DNA from: Proteobacteria bacterium UBA981
Lineage (GTDB): Bacteria; Pseudomonadota; Gammaproteobacteria; Ga0077536
Direction of reading: 5' to 3'
Length of the DNA stretch: 64,000 nt
Assembly: GCA_002292285.1 (NCBI GenBank)
Contig: DBBP01000014.1
Location: 62,001-126,000 of the forward strand
The position numbers were made by a program, and so were the translations under genes. A model generated the notes under the pieces. It saw only the letters and a list, made by a program, of their open reading frames with translations, was not told the origin of the DNA and searched no databases. Shown one piece after another: positions 24,814 through 33,787 of the stretch; the first letter of the stretch is position 1; every line of letters begins with the position of its first letter.

Positions 24814-25689
24814 ATGATTCCAACATTAACCAAGCGCGCCGTACTCGCCAAACGCATACGCGAACGTGATCTGGTCATCGCACCCGGTGTATTCGACATG
24901 ATCTCGACCCTGGTGGCGAGCCAGCAATCCCATCCGGCCTTGTATATGACCGGGTACGGCACGGTCGCTTCTTATCTGGGCCTGCCAGATGCCGGGCTCG
25001 CGAGTTTCAGTGACATGGTGTTGCGCGCTGGCCAGATGGCGAATGCCAGCGATACCCCACTCATTGCAGACGCTGATACTGGCTTTGGTGGCTTGCTCAA
25101 CGTGCAGCACACGATTCGTGGCTTCGAGACGGCCGGCGTTGCCGCGATTCAAATTGAAGATCAGCAGTTTCCGAAAAAATGTGGGCATACAGTTGGGCGG
25201 CTCGTGATCCCCAAGGACGAGATGGTGCAGAAAGTGAAAGTGGCATGCGCGGCGCGCAGCGATCCGAATTTTCTGATCGTAGCCCGGACCGACGCGCGCA
25301 CAGGGAACGGTTTGGAAGACGCGATTGAACGCGCATTGGCCTATCGCGATGCCGGTGCGGATGTGCTGTTCGTTGAATCACCTGAATCCGAGGAGGAGTT
25401 CTCGGCGGTCGCTGCAGCGATCGATGCGCCGCTGCTGGCCAACATGGTCGAAGGCGGGCGCTCGCCGTTGATCACGCGCGCGCGCCTGGCGGAACTGGGC
25501 TATGCACTCGCAATATATCCAGCCACTGGTATGTTAGCCACCGCTACCGCGCTCGACAGCGCCTATCGACACATCGCCGAACAGGGTACGAGCATGGGTA
25601 GCGAAGTGCCGCTTTACCCGATCGTGGACATGCACAAGCTAATGGGCTTCGAACAAGTGTGGGATTTCGAAGCTCGTTGGGGCGAGTGA
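24814..25689 (+). CDS. Isocitrate lyase/PEP mutase family lyase (2-methylisocitrate lyase-like)
   Basis: A 291-residue alpha/beta-barrel enzyme of the isocitrate lyase/PEP mutase superfamily. It has PGVFDMISTLVAS, the metal-binding DADTGFGG, IEDQQFPKKCGH (family motif with the catalytic Cys) and ARTDART. Members cleave C-C bonds next to a carboxylate (methylisocitrate, dimethylmalate, oxaloacetate) or rearrange phosphonates. The KKCGH motif favours lyases over PEP mutase. The ATG at 24814 follows a GAGGA site and is preferred over an ATG seven codons upstream. A P450 follows after 58 bp, so they may share an operon. No prpB-prpC context is present, so propionate metabolism is not implied. Confidence 0.82.
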   Translation: MIPTLTKRAVLAKRIRERDLVIAPGVFDMISTLVASQQSHPALYMTGYGTVASYLGLPDAGLASFSDMVLRAGQMANASDTPLIADADTGFGGLLNVQHTIRGFETAGVAAIQIEDQQFPKKCGHTVGRLVIPKDEMVQKVKVACAARSDPNFLIVARTDARTGNGLEDAIERALAYRDAGADVLFVESPESEEEFSAVAAAIDAPLLANMVEGGRSPLITRARLAELGYALAIYPATGMLATATALDSAYRHIAEQGTSMGSEVPLYPIVDMHKLMGFEQVWDFEARWGE

Positions 25690-25747
25690 CGCGGTATGGC
25701 GAGGCTACCTGGACCAATTTTGATACGACTAACCCGGCAATAGAACC

Positions 25748-26965
25748 ATGACTGTTACTGACACTATCGAGCGCCCGGCACATGTTCCGGAAGAACACTT
25801 CATCGACTACGACATCTACTCACCCCTCGTCGAGGGACAGGATTTCCACACCTCGTGGAAAACCTTGCAGGATTCCGGGCTCCCCGACGTCGTCTGGACC
25901 CCGCGCAACGGTGGGCACTGGATGGTCTTGCGCGGTCATCTGGTGCAGCGTGTATTGTCCGACTACGAACATTTTTCTAATCACACCGTGTTGGTTCCCA
26001 AGGATACCGCTGGCGAAGCCTATCGCTTGCTGCCGTTGTCGCTGGATCCACCTGCGCATGCGCCATTTCGTATTTTATTGAGCGGCGGTCTGTCTCCTCG
26101 CGCGGTAAGTAAAGTTGAGGCAACGATTCGGGAATTAACCGTCAGCCTGATAGAACAATTGAAACCGCGCGGGCAGTGCGATTTCACAGCTGATTTTGCT
26201 GCCTTGTTGCCGATCAAAATTTTCATGCAGATTGTTGATCTTCCGGACTCGGACACGCCGACTCTGAAACACCTGGCGGACCAGTTCACCCGGCCAGACG
26301 GCAGCTTGACCTACCCGGAGGTCGTGCAGCGCTTTCGTGGCTACCTGGCACCACTGATCGAGATGCGTCGCGGGGGTGACGGCGAAGACATGCTCAGCCG
26401 CATGATCAACGGGCAGGTCGATGGTCGCCCGCTAACAGACGAAGAAGCGACCAATCTGTGTATTCAGGTACTTGTGGGCGGACTCGATACGGTCGTCAAT
26501 TTTCTCGCGTTTGTCATGCTGTTCATGGCCGAGAACGAAACTGCCCGGGCCGATTTACGTGCGCATCCCGACAAACTGCCGCTCGCGATTAATGAGTTGG
26601 CGCGGCGCTTTCCGTTGGTCACAGTCGGGCGAGAATTGCGCCACGATTTGTTGTTCGAAGGTGTGACGCTTAAAAAAGGCGAAATGATCATGGCACCAAC
26701 TATCTTGCACGGTCTCGATGAGCAGCATAATCCTGTGCCATTGAACGTCGATTTCGAACGCGAGAACGTTCAGCATTCCACTTTCGGGGCCGGTTCCCAT
26801 AGCTGTCCCGGCGCCCATCTTGCGCGCACCGAGACACGCATTCTGCTCGAGGAATGGTTGCTCAGGATCCCGGATTTTCGTGTTGCTCCGGGTCAGGAAG
26901 TGTCGTTTACAGGAGGTATTGTGGGCAGCGTTAATAATCTCCCGTTGGTGTGGGAATCGGACTGA
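25748..26965 (+). CDS. Cytochrome P450, P450cam (CYP101)-like
   Basis: A 405-residue soluble bacterial P450. The I-helix LVGGLDTVVNF, with Asp247-Thr248 as the proton-delivery pair, matches P450cam Asp251-Thr252. The K-helix Glu and Arg appear in INELARRF, and the heme loop is TFGAGSHSCPGAHLAR with Cys353 as the proximal ligand. Other segments (GLDEQHNPVPLNVDF, RIPDF, VNNLPLVW) are also those of CYP101 enzymes, which hydroxylate camphor and related terpenoids or phenolics. No ferredoxin (Pdx) or reductase gene is adjacent. The XylT-like ferredoxin at 3458 is of another type. The substrate is probably a terpenoid or aromatic compound. Confidence 0.92.
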   Translation: MTVTDTIERPAHVPEEHFIDYDIYSPLVEGQDFHTSWKTLQDSGLPDVVWTPRNGGHWMVLRGHLVQRVLSDYEHFSNHTVLVPKDTAGEAYRLLPLSLDPPAHAPFRILLSGGLSPRAVSKVEATIRELTVSLIEQLKPRGQCDFTADFAALLPIKIFMQIVDLPDSDTPTLKHLADQFTRPDGSLTYPEVVQRFRGYLAPLIEMRRGGDGEDMLSRMINGQVDGRPLTDEEATNLCIQVLVGGLDTVVNFLAFVMLFMAENETARADLRAHPDKLPLAINELARRFPLVTVGRELRHDLLFEGVTLKKGEMIMAPTILHGLDEQHNPVPLNVDFERENVQHSTFGAGSHSCPGAHLARTETRILLEEWLLRIPDFRVAPGQEVSFTGGIVGSVNNLPLVWESD

Positions 26966-27302
26966 GTTAAAGGGCGGCGCCGACCTTAAGGCGCTCAGTC
27001 ACCGGCGCGTCGGTTCACCAATTCCTGGTGAGGTTCTGCCGGCGCCGCAAGGCAAGCGCGATTGCCCGGACGCGCCGCGACGGCTCAACCACCCGCTGAT
27101 TCGTTGTGCCCAGCGCGAAAAAAGTGTGATGCCCGTCACGGCCCCCTGACAGAAACATGACCGCCTTCGCAAATCGCCAGCCTACGAAGCCCGTAGCGGC
27201 GAAAAATGCCAACTTGCGCAAGCGAAGACTGGCGCAGCTCTCTAAATTCGTTTCCAACAGATTGACACGCGGGCTCGCCCGCAGACGAATTGGAGAACGA
27301 CA
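26966..27302. other. Intergenic region before the PEP-CTERM gene
   Basis: These 337 bp have no convincing gene. Near the right end an inverted repeat GCGGGCTCGCCCGC (27269-27282) lies 8 bp downstream of a TTGACA hexamer and just before the GGAGA ribosome binding site of the next gene. It could fold in the 5' leader and affect expression. No terminator for the P450 gene with a T-run is evident. Confidence 0.4.
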
Positions 27303-28004
27303 ATGCGACCGCAGGCACTGATTGGATTAATCGCCTGGACTTGTTTGACGATGGCCGACGCGAGTGCGGAGGCTGTGACGTTCGAAGTTTCCTTTACCAA
27401 TACCAATTATCAGGTTTCCGCTGCCCCGGGCGATCCCAATTCCGATACCTTCGCTGACCTGCTTGTTCAGCACCATCTTGGCACGCCGATTTCGTCGACG
27501 TCAGTTACCGGCATAGAGAACATCGCGACCAGCGTCTACGCCGGCGGGATCAGCGGTGACTATAGTGTGTTAATGACGACCACGCTGGACGTTGACGTTG
27601 CTGGCGACTACACCTTCCAGGTTGGTGCTGATTGGGGGCGCGGTGGTGGTGCGGCGCTGATCGACACCGTGAGCAATACGATTCTGCAAGAAACGGTCAC
27701 CGAAGACGATATCTGGTGGGGTTACAACTGGAATCACACGGATGTCATCTCGACGACATATACGTTGACCGAGGGGCTTTACACCATGGCCTGGGTTGGT
27801 TTTGAAGGCTGCTGTGCAGGTTCAAGCACAGTTCGATTCTCGTTCAACGGTGCTCCGTTTGGCGCGCTGAATATGACTAACCTCACACCGTATGTCGTGC
27901 CGATACCGGCGCCGGTGTTCCTGTTTGCTTCAAGCGTGGTTGCCCTGTTTGGTATCAACAAATGTAACCGCGCGCGAACCCAGGAAGGTTTAGCGGCCGC
28001 CTAA
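27303..28004 (+). CDS. CCXG-type PEP-CTERM sorted surface protein
   Basis: A 233-residue exported protein. It has an N-terminal signal peptide (cleavage likely after ADASAEA), a beta-rich middle with the paired cysteines in FEGCCAGSSTVRF, and a C-terminal sorting signal VPIPAPVFLFASSVVALFG followed by a short basic tail. That is the tripartite VPxP-hydrophobic-basic layout of PEP-CTERM proteins processed by an exosortase, and the GCCAG feature marks the CCXG subgroup. It implies that the genome encodes an exosortase elsewhere. A GGAGA site precedes the ATG. Its neighbours are catabolic, so it is probably a self-contained gene. Confidence 0.8.
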   Translation: MRPQALIGLIAWTCLTMADASAEAVTFEVSFTNTNYQVSAAPGDPNSDTFADLLVQHHLGTPISSTSVTGIENIATSVYAGGISGDYSVLMTTTLDVDVAGDYTFQVGADWGRGGGAALIDTVSNTILQETVTEDDIWWGYNWNHTDVISTTYTLTEGLYTMAWVGFEGCCAGSSTVRFSFNGAPFGALNMTNLTPYVVPIPAPVFLFASSVVALFGINKCNRARTQEGLAAA

Positions 28005-28077
28005 CCTACTGCGTTCTCCCCCCTTTGAGCGTCCCGACGATTAAACTAGGGGCTGCTCATCTTCGGCCCCTGCGCGC

Positions 28078-29202
28078 ATGACTCTGAGTGCCAATAAATT
28101 CCAACTGGCCGTGTTCGGCTGTAATGTCAGTCACGGCTGTACGATTTCTACGGCTGCCCACGGTATCGAAGTCAGTTGGGATGAGTCACTCAGGCTGGCG
28201 CGCAAAGCGGACCAACTTGGCCTGGAAGCTTTCATCCCGGTTTGTCGCTGGAAAGGTTTCGGTGGCCCCAGTGAGTTCAATCATCGGGCGTTTGAAACCT
28301 TCACTTGGGCTGCCGGTCTGGCACAGGCGACGCGTAAGCTGTTCGTATTCTCGACTACAGCGGTGCCGTCTATCCACCCACTGCTTGCGGCCAAGCAGGC
28401 TGCCACCGTCGACCATATTTCAGCCGGGCGTTTCGGCCTGAACGTGGTGGCAGGCTGGAATCGTGACGAAGTAGCGATGTTTGGCAAGACTCAGCTCCCG
28501 CATGACGAGCGTTACGAGTACGCCGACGAATGGATGCAGCTGATTAACGATCTGTGGACACGTGAAGGCGCCTTCGATTTCTCGGGCAAGTATTTCGACG
28601 CGCCAGCGTGCTATGCAGAACCCAAACCTGTACAAACCCCGCGTCCGGTCGTGATGAGCGCCGGCGTGAGTCCAGCGGGGCGGCGTTTCGCTGCGCAACA
28701 CGCGGATATGAACTTTATCCTCGCGCCAAATCTCGATGTTGCGCGCGATACGGTTGCCGACCTGAAGCACATTGCGGCGAGCGAATTCAATCGCCAGGTC
28801 GACGTCTGGGGCAACGCTGCGATTTTCTGTCGACCGACGCAGGCTGAAGCCGATGACTACTATCACTACGTGATTGATGAGGTTGGTGATCGCGTTGCCG
28901 CTGGGAATCTGCTTGATACATTTACCGCAGAGTCTGCGAGTCAGTCCGATGACCCGGAATTGCGCGAAGCCTACCTGCGCAACATGATGGCGGGCTACTC
29001 GGGTTTCCCCGTCGTCGGCACGCCAGAAACAGTGGCCGATTTTTTGCAGAACATGTCGGCGTGCGGCATGGCTGGGACGACTTTATCGTGGCCAGACTAC
29101 GACGCCGGTCTCGAACAATTAGGTTCAGAGATCCTGCCAATTCTCGAGGCACGCGGTATGCGTTCGCCGGCCGAGACCATTCAATCGGCAGGGGAGCGCT
29201 GA
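28078..29202 (+). CDS. LLM class flavin-dependent monooxygenase (RutA/SsuD-like)
   Basis: A 374-residue luciferase-like monooxygenase using reduced FMN. Characteristic segments are LARKADQLGLEAFIPVCRWKGFGG, FVFSTTAVPSIHPLLAAKQAATVDHISAGRFGLNVVAGWN, DEWMQLINDLWTREG and GTPETVADFLQNM. The family cleaves pyrimidine rings (RutA), desulfonates alkanesulfonates (SsuD) or oxidises sulfones and diketones. It starts 73 bp after the PEP-CTERM gene. The next gene on the strand, 348 bp later, is another LLM enzyme. A flavin reductase partner is not visible. The substrate is unknown. Confidence 0.85.
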   Translation: MTLSANKFQLAVFGCNVSHGCTISTAAHGIEVSWDESLRLARKADQLGLEAFIPVCRWKGFGGPSEFNHRAFETFTWAAGLAQATRKLFVFSTTAVPSIHPLLAAKQAATVDHISAGRFGLNVVAGWNRDEVAMFGKTQLPHDERYEYADEWMQLINDLWTREGAFDFSGKYFDAPACYAEPKPVQTPRPVVMSAGVSPAGRRFAAQHADMNFILAPNLDVARDTVADLKHIAASEFNRQVDVWGNAAIFCRPTQAEADDYYHYVIDEVGDRVAAGNLLDTFTAESASQSDDPELREAYLRNMMAGYSGFPVVGTPETVADFLQNMSACGMAGTTLSWPDYDAGLEQLGSEILPILEARGMRSPAETIQSAGER

Positions 29203-29550
29203 GCAATATCAGCCACGAAGTGATGCACTGACGTTTGCAGAGCATGCGGTCATTCGCCGCACGTGCCGCACCCGTGAGCTTCAGCAACATCCAAAGTTTG
29301 TGTGAAGAGGGCCGACGCGACTGCCGCAACAACCCTGGCCGGCAACGTGATCGTAATCGATACGCGATTCATTCGCGGGCCGGAGCCGAATTCGATGGTT
29401 TGTTGTGGGGTGTCGCTATCCTCTGACGAGAAACAAATAATCACCGCGCCTGGTGCTGGGTCCTGCCGAGCGGACGCCCTGACTAGCGCCCAAGCACAGC
29501 AGCTCGATAGTATCTCTGTCTTCAGTTAAGCCAACCAAGAGGGCAAGGCG
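29203..29550. other. Intergenic region between the two LLM genes
   Basis: These 348 bp separate two plus-strand LLM genes. The short frames inside are not recognisable and lack ribosome binding sites. No repeat, hairpin with T-run or RNA gene is seen. It probably holds the promoter of the downstream gene. Confidence 0.45.
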
Positions 29551-30408
29551 ATGGAGATGGGGGTTTTTAGTTTCAACACCGAGTACAGCATTCGCGCTGA
29601 TGAGCTGGCCGTTGCGGCTGAGGAGCGCGGATTCGATTCCGTGTGGTTTCCCGAACACACGCATATACCCGCCAGTCGAAAAACACCGTATCCGGCCGGC
29701 GGCGACTTGCCGAAAGAATACATTCACATGTCCGATCCATTTATCAGTTGCGGCGTCGCCGCAGCGGTGACGACAAAATTGATTGTCGGCACTGGGGTTA
29801 GTTTGATCCCGCAGCATGAACCCTTAGCACTCGCGAAAACCGTGGCGACTCTCGATCGTTTGAGCAATGGCCGTTTCCAGCTTGGTATCGGCTCGGGCTG
29901 GAACCAGGACGAGATGGAAAATCATGGCGTGGTCTATGAGGAGCGCTGGAAAGTGGTACTCGAACATCTCGGGGCGATGAAAGCGCTATGGACCGAGGAG
30001 GACGCTTCCTATCACGGCAACTACGTGAACTTCGATAAAGTCTGGTCGTATCCGAAGCCCGCTACCCAGCCGCATCCGCCGGTCATCATGGGCGCTTTTG
30101 CTTCCAAATTCGGCATCAATCGCGCAGCGAAACATGCCGATGGCTGGATTCCCATCAACGCGCTACACCAGAATATGCCCGCCGATATCGCTATGTTGCA
30201 GGACAAGCTGCGCGAGTATGGTCGCGATCCCGATACGTTCACGATTTCTATTTTCGATATTGAATCGACATCCGAACAGGACATCAGGAAATTCGCCGAT
30301 ATTGGTGGTATCACGCGGGTCATCCCACGGTGCCCGACCGAGGACAAAGATACGGTCTTGCGCTGGTTGGACAAGTACGCAGAGATCAATCGGCGCGTTA
30401 ATCAATAG
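29551..30408 (+). CDS. LLM class oxidoreductase, F420-dependent type (TIGR03619-like)
   Basis: A 285-residue luciferase-like protein of the short subgroup usually annotated as F420-dependent. It has ADELAVAAEERGFDSVWFPEHTHIP, VGTGVSLIPQHEPLALAKTVATLDRLSNGRFQLGIGSGWN and AKHADGWIPI. It lacks the long C-terminal part of the monooxygenases. Whether this organism makes F420 cannot be told; relatives in proteobacteria may use flavin instead. An ABM-domain gene converges on it 90 bp downstream, separated by a stem-loop. The substrate is unknown. Confidence 0.8.
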   Translation: MEMGVFSFNTEYSIRADELAVAAEERGFDSVWFPEHTHIPASRKTPYPAGGDLPKEYIHMSDPFISCGVAAAVTTKLIVGTGVSLIPQHEPLALAKTVATLDRLSNGRFQLGIGSGWNQDEMENHGVVYEERWKVVLEHLGAMKALWTEEDASYHGNYVNFDKVWSYPKPATQPHPPVIMGAFASKFGINRAAKHADGWIPINALHQNMPADIAMLQDKLREYGRDPDTFTISIFDIESTSEQDIRKFADIGGITRVIPRCPTEDKDTVLRWLDKYAEINRRVNQ

Positions 30409-30460
30409 CTGTCGTATCAGTTCTAAGTAATCCGCGAACTAGCCTTGAGAATTTGGCCTC

Positions 30461-30490
30461 GCTGGCGCCCGTCTCTCGACCGGCGCCAGC
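30461..30490. repeat. Stem-loop between convergent genes
   Basis: The perfect 9-bp inverted repeat GCTGGCGCC (30461-30469) and GGCGCCAGC (30482-30490) has a 12-nt loop. It lies between the stop codons of the convergent LLM and ABM genes. There is no T-run on either side, so a role as a bidirectional 3'-end structure or pause site is plausible but not shown. Confidence 0.55.
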
Positions 30491-30498
30491 AGCGACTG

Positions 30499-30792
30499 CT
30501 AACCGTCGAATTTGTCGTAGTAACTGATAGTCGGCGGTGCGGTCAGAAATGGGCCAAGCCGGTCCATCAAGCCTGTCTCTGTGCGCCACGCCAGATAGCG
30601 CTCCTGGTGCGGGCGGGAATCCCACAACTCGTAGAACAGCACGCGCCCGGGAACTCCGGTATCGGTCCAGATATCAAATAGTTGGCAGCCATCATAGGCG
30701 CGCGTGTCCGGCGCGATTTCGCGTACAAAAGCCAGAAATTCGGTCATTTGATCAGGATTGACAGACAGATCGATAGTTACGCCCGTGGTCAT
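30499..30792 (-). CDS. ABM-domain (antibiotic biosynthesis monooxygenase-like) protein
   Basis: A 97-residue ferredoxin-fold protein of the ABM superfamily, with TIDLSVNPDQMTEFLAFVREIAPDTRAYDGC followed by VLFYELWDSRPHQERYLAWR, the pattern of small dimeric monooxygenases and quinol oxidases such as YgiN. Family members oxidise quinols or polyketides without cofactor or act on heme. A link to the hydroquinone/quinone metabolism elsewhere in the window is possible, since YgiN is a quinol monooxygenase, but this is inference. It is transcribed alone, convergent with the LLM gene. Confidence 0.82.
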   Translation of the reverse strand: MTTGVTIDLSVNPDQMTEFLAFVREIAPDTRAYDGCQLFDIWTDTGVPGRVLFYELWDSRPHQERYLAWRTETGLMDRLGPFLTAPPTISYYDKFDG

Positions 30793-31075
30793 GGTGGTTT
30801 CTCCATTTAAGCTCGTTGGTGAGCAAGTGAATCAGTCGATGCCATTGTAAGCATGGTTGACCGTGCGTGGCACAGCTTGACCGAATACACCGGATGCCCG
30901 AGCTTGTGCGCGCCAGCCGACGTCAGCGAGCGGCACCTACGGTCTTGACCTGACCGGGGGCTCGAGCAGGGTTCGCGGCGAACCGCAGAGCGATAAACTG
31001 CGCAATAATGATCGTTGCGAAGCGACCAGCCAAGTCATCCAAGATCCGCACAGAATAGATTTTTCGAGGAATCTT

Positions 31076-31435
31076 ATGAGCAGTTCACCACTACCAGCCG
31101 ACCGGCAGCATCTCGTTTATGCACGCTATACGACCAAACTTAAAGCGCAATTACGATCGCTGATTACCGAAGACTTGATTGATGAGCATCGCCGCCAGCC
31201 GCTGGGCCAGCATAGTGACGGGCTCGAACGTGTGCTGAATTTTTTTCGCCGCCCGCCAAGCTACGGTTTGTACTCGCGGGTGCCGCTCAAAGAGTACGTG
31301 GTTATTCGCTTACCGATTGCGGCCGGGGCTGACCCGGAACCCATCGATGACATCGTCTACAGCGACGAGAACGCCGCGATGCACGCGGTGTTTCGCTGCC
31401 ATGTGGAAGATTTGATGCGCGATAGCGGAGCATAG
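31076..31435 (+). CDS. N,N-dimethylformamidase small (alpha) subunit-like protein
   Basis: A 119-residue mostly helical protein placed 4 bp before the DMFase large-subunit-like gene. In dimethylformamidase from Paracoccus and related bacteria a 15-kDa subunit is encoded directly upstream of the large subunit, and size and position agree. I do not recognise conserved catalytic residues in it, and the small subunit of the known enzyme is structural. The C-terminal segment DDIVYSDENAAMHAVFRCHVEDLMR looks like an interaction helix. The assignment rests mainly on context. Confidence 0.7.
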   Translation: MSSSPLPADRQHLVYARYTTKLKAQLRSLITEDLIDEHRRQPLGQHSDGLERVLNFFRRPPSYGLYSRVPLKEYVVIRLPIAAGADPEPIDDIVYSDENAAMHAVFRCHVEDLMRDSGA

Positions 31436-31439
31436 AACC

Positions 31440-33707
31440 ATGAGCAAACCTTATATCACTGGCTACTGCGATCCGATCAACGCCAAAGCAGGCCGCGACG
31501 TGAACTTCATGCTGAGTGCCGAGGGTGCCACGCAGGCCGACGTCCAGCTGGTACGCGTTATCCATGGTGATGAACATCCTGAGGGGCCTGGATTCGTAGA
31601 ACAGGAAATCGATTCGGACCTTCCCAAGACCGTTGATCTGGCTTTTCAGCCCGTGCAGGCAGGTAGCTTCGTCGAGGTGCGGGACGACGCGGCCCGGTTG
31701 CTTGCTGATGGTGCGTTCACTGTTCACGCGTTCGTTTGGCCGAGCGCGCCAAGCAAAGGTCGCCAGGGATTAGTTAGTCAATTTGACCAGGGCAGCGGGT
31801 GCGGTTTCGATGTGGGTATTAATGCTGAGGGATGTGTCTCGTTCCGCCTCGGCGACGGTAAGCAGGTCGAGGAAATCGTACTCTCGACGCCGCTGCAAGC
31901 GAAGCTGTGGTACTTCGTGGCAGCCTCGTTCGATCCGGACAGTGGGCGCATGCACGTGCGCCAGCGTGCGGTGATCAATCGTTACAACAGTCTGCTCGCG
32001 CCATTTCTGAATGACGATTATGACGATGACGCGGATGCGCCATGCGGCGTTCGACCAAAGCATTCCGGAACCAGCCTGCTTATTGCGGCGACCCATGATT
32101 CGACGGCCGCACCGGGCGCGCGCATCGGTTCGGTATACAACGGCAAGATTGACCGCCCCGGCATTTTGGCGGGCGTCATCGACGAGACCGCAGTGGCGCG
32201 ACTGGCCAACGGTGAGCGTCTACAAACGCACGCCACGATCGCCTATTGGGACACCACCGCGGGCTACTCCGATAGCGGCATCGGCGACGAGTTTATCGAC
32301 CTCGGTCCGCACAAGCTGCACGGGCAGGGATACAACCGTCCCATTCGCGCGATGACGGGTTACAACTGGGACGGTCGAGATGATTGCTTCCGGCTCGATC
32401 CAAGCCAGTTCGGCGGCGTTTGCTTTCACGAGGATGCGATTGTGGATTGCGCCTGGGATGTCACGCTTAATTGGCAAATCCCGAGCGATTTGAAAAGCGG
32501 CGTTTACGCGATTCGATTACGCGCCGGCGATGTTGAGGATCACGTGGTGTTTTTCGTTCGTCCGGCTAAGCCAACGAGCAAAGTCGCGATGCTGATGCCG
32601 ACTGCGAGTTATCTCGCCTACGCCAACGAGCGCTTTGTGCTGGCTGGTCCGGCGGTCGAGCTGGTCACCGGGCACACGTTGATGCTGGCCGATGTCGATT
32701 ATTTTCTTAACCAGCATCCGGAATTCGGCAGTTCGACTTACGACCATTTCAACGACGGCGCGGGAATTTGTTATACGTCGTGGCGGCGCCCGGTAGTGAA
32801 TATGCGTCCGCGCCATCGCATGGCGAGCACTGGTGTGCCATGGCAGTTCGCCGCAGACTTGTCGATCGTCTGGTGGCTGGAACAATGCGGGCATGACTAC
32901 GACGTCATCACCGATGCTGATTTGGAACTGGAAGGTGCGGCCCTGCTGGAACCCTACAAAGTGGTTCTGAATGGTACGCACTCCGAGTACTACTCGGAAA
33001 AAATGATGGACGCGACAGACGCCTATATTGCCGGTGGTGGGCGAGTGATGTATCTGGGCGGTAACGGCTACTACTGGGTCGTTGCGTTCAGGCCCGAAGA
33101 ACCGTGGTGCATGGAAGTGCGCAAACTCAACGCGGGTTCACGTGCGTGGCAAGCCGATCCAGGCGAGCACTATATGGCGACTAACGGTGATCGCAGCGGC
33201 CTGTGGCGCGACCGTGGCCGCGCGCCGCAAAAATCAATGGGCGTCGGTTTCACCAGTGAAGGGATGGACGAATGTAAACCCTACCGGCGCTTACCGGACA
33301 GTCACGATCCGAAAGTGGCGTGGGCACTCGAAGGCGTCGGCGAAGTCTTCGGAGAGAATGGCCTGGCTCTCGGTGGCGCAGCCGGGCTCGAACTCGATCG
33401 CTACGAGCGCAATTGGGGGACGCCGCCGAATACCTATTTACTGGCGGCGTCGGAAGGCCACTCGGACAATTATCCGCACGTGAGCGAAGAGGTGATGTTC
33501 AGTTTCCCCGGACTCGGCGGCACCCAGGATTTTCAGATTCGCGGCGATGTCACGCTGTTCAGCGCGCAGCAGGGTGGGGCGGTGTTCGCCACCGGCTCGA
33601 TCGCATGGGGCCAGGCTTTGCCCTGGAACATGGGTGACAACGATATCGCGCAGATCACCCAGAACGTGCTCGATGCATTCGTGCGTGACGAGGATCCCTT
33701 GGCGTAG
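31440..33707 (+). CDS. N,N-dimethylformamidase large (beta) subunit-like amidohydrolase
   Basis: A 755-residue protein, close to the roughly 762 residues of the DMFase large subunit, which hydrolyses N,N-dimethylformamide to dimethylamine and formate. It combines an N-terminal beta-sandwich/lectin-like part (about 90-290) with a catalytic domain (from about 340). From memory, DMFase binds one iron through two Tyr and one Glu (Tyr399, Tyr440, Glu521). The equivalent residues here are Tyr394 in SYLAYANE, Tyr434 in SSTYDHF and Glu516 in THSEYYS. Many homologues in environmental proteobacteria have unproven substrates, so another N-substituted amide is possible. A formamidase-like gene lies at 53323. 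Confidence 0.82.
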   Translation: MSKPYITGYCDPINAKAGRDVNFMLSAEGATQADVQLVRVIHGDEHPEGPGFVEQEIDSDLPKTVDLAFQPVQAGSFVEVRDDAARLLADGAFTVHAFVWPSAPSKGRQGLVSQFDQGSGCGFDVGINAEGCVSFRLGDGKQVEEIVLSTPLQAKLWYFVAASFDPDSGRMHVRQRAVINRYNSLLAPFLNDDYDDDADAPCGVRPKHSGTSLLIAATHDSTAAPGARIGSVYNGKIDRPGILAGVIDETAVARLANGERLQTHATIAYWDTTAGYSDSGIGDEFIDLGPHKLHGQGYNRPIRAMTGYNWDGRDDCFRLDPSQFGGVCFHEDAIVDCAWDVTLNWQIPSDLKSGVYAIRLRAGDVEDHVVFFVRPAKPTSKVAMLMPTASYLAYANERFVLAGPAVELVTGHTLMLADVDYFLNQHPEFGSSTYDHFNDGAGICYTSWRRPVVNMRPRHRMASTGVPWQFAADLSIVWWLEQCGHDYDVITDADLELEGAALLEPYKVVLNGTHSEYYSEKMMDATDAYIAGGGRVMYLGGNGYYWVVAFRPEEPWCMEVRKLNAGSRAWQADPGEHYMATNGDRSGLWRDRGRAPQKSMGVGFTSEGMDECKPYRRLPDSHDPKVAWALEGVGEVFGENGLALGGAAGLELDRYERNWGTPPNTYLLAASEGHSDNYPHVSEEVMFSFPGLGGTQDFQIRGDVTLFSAQQGGAVFATGSIAWGQALPWNMGDNDIAQITQNVLDAFVRDEDPLA

Positions 33708-33787
33708 CACGGCTGTAAATTCTTGTTGCGTCGGTGCTAGTTGCGAACTAACGTCCTGCACCTCGTTTTTTGTTACGGGAGAGATTG

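Noticed and set aside
24814..25689. Assignment as propionate-cycle prpB
   Set aside because: No prpC or prpD nearby; the superfamily has many activities, so only a family-level name is justified.
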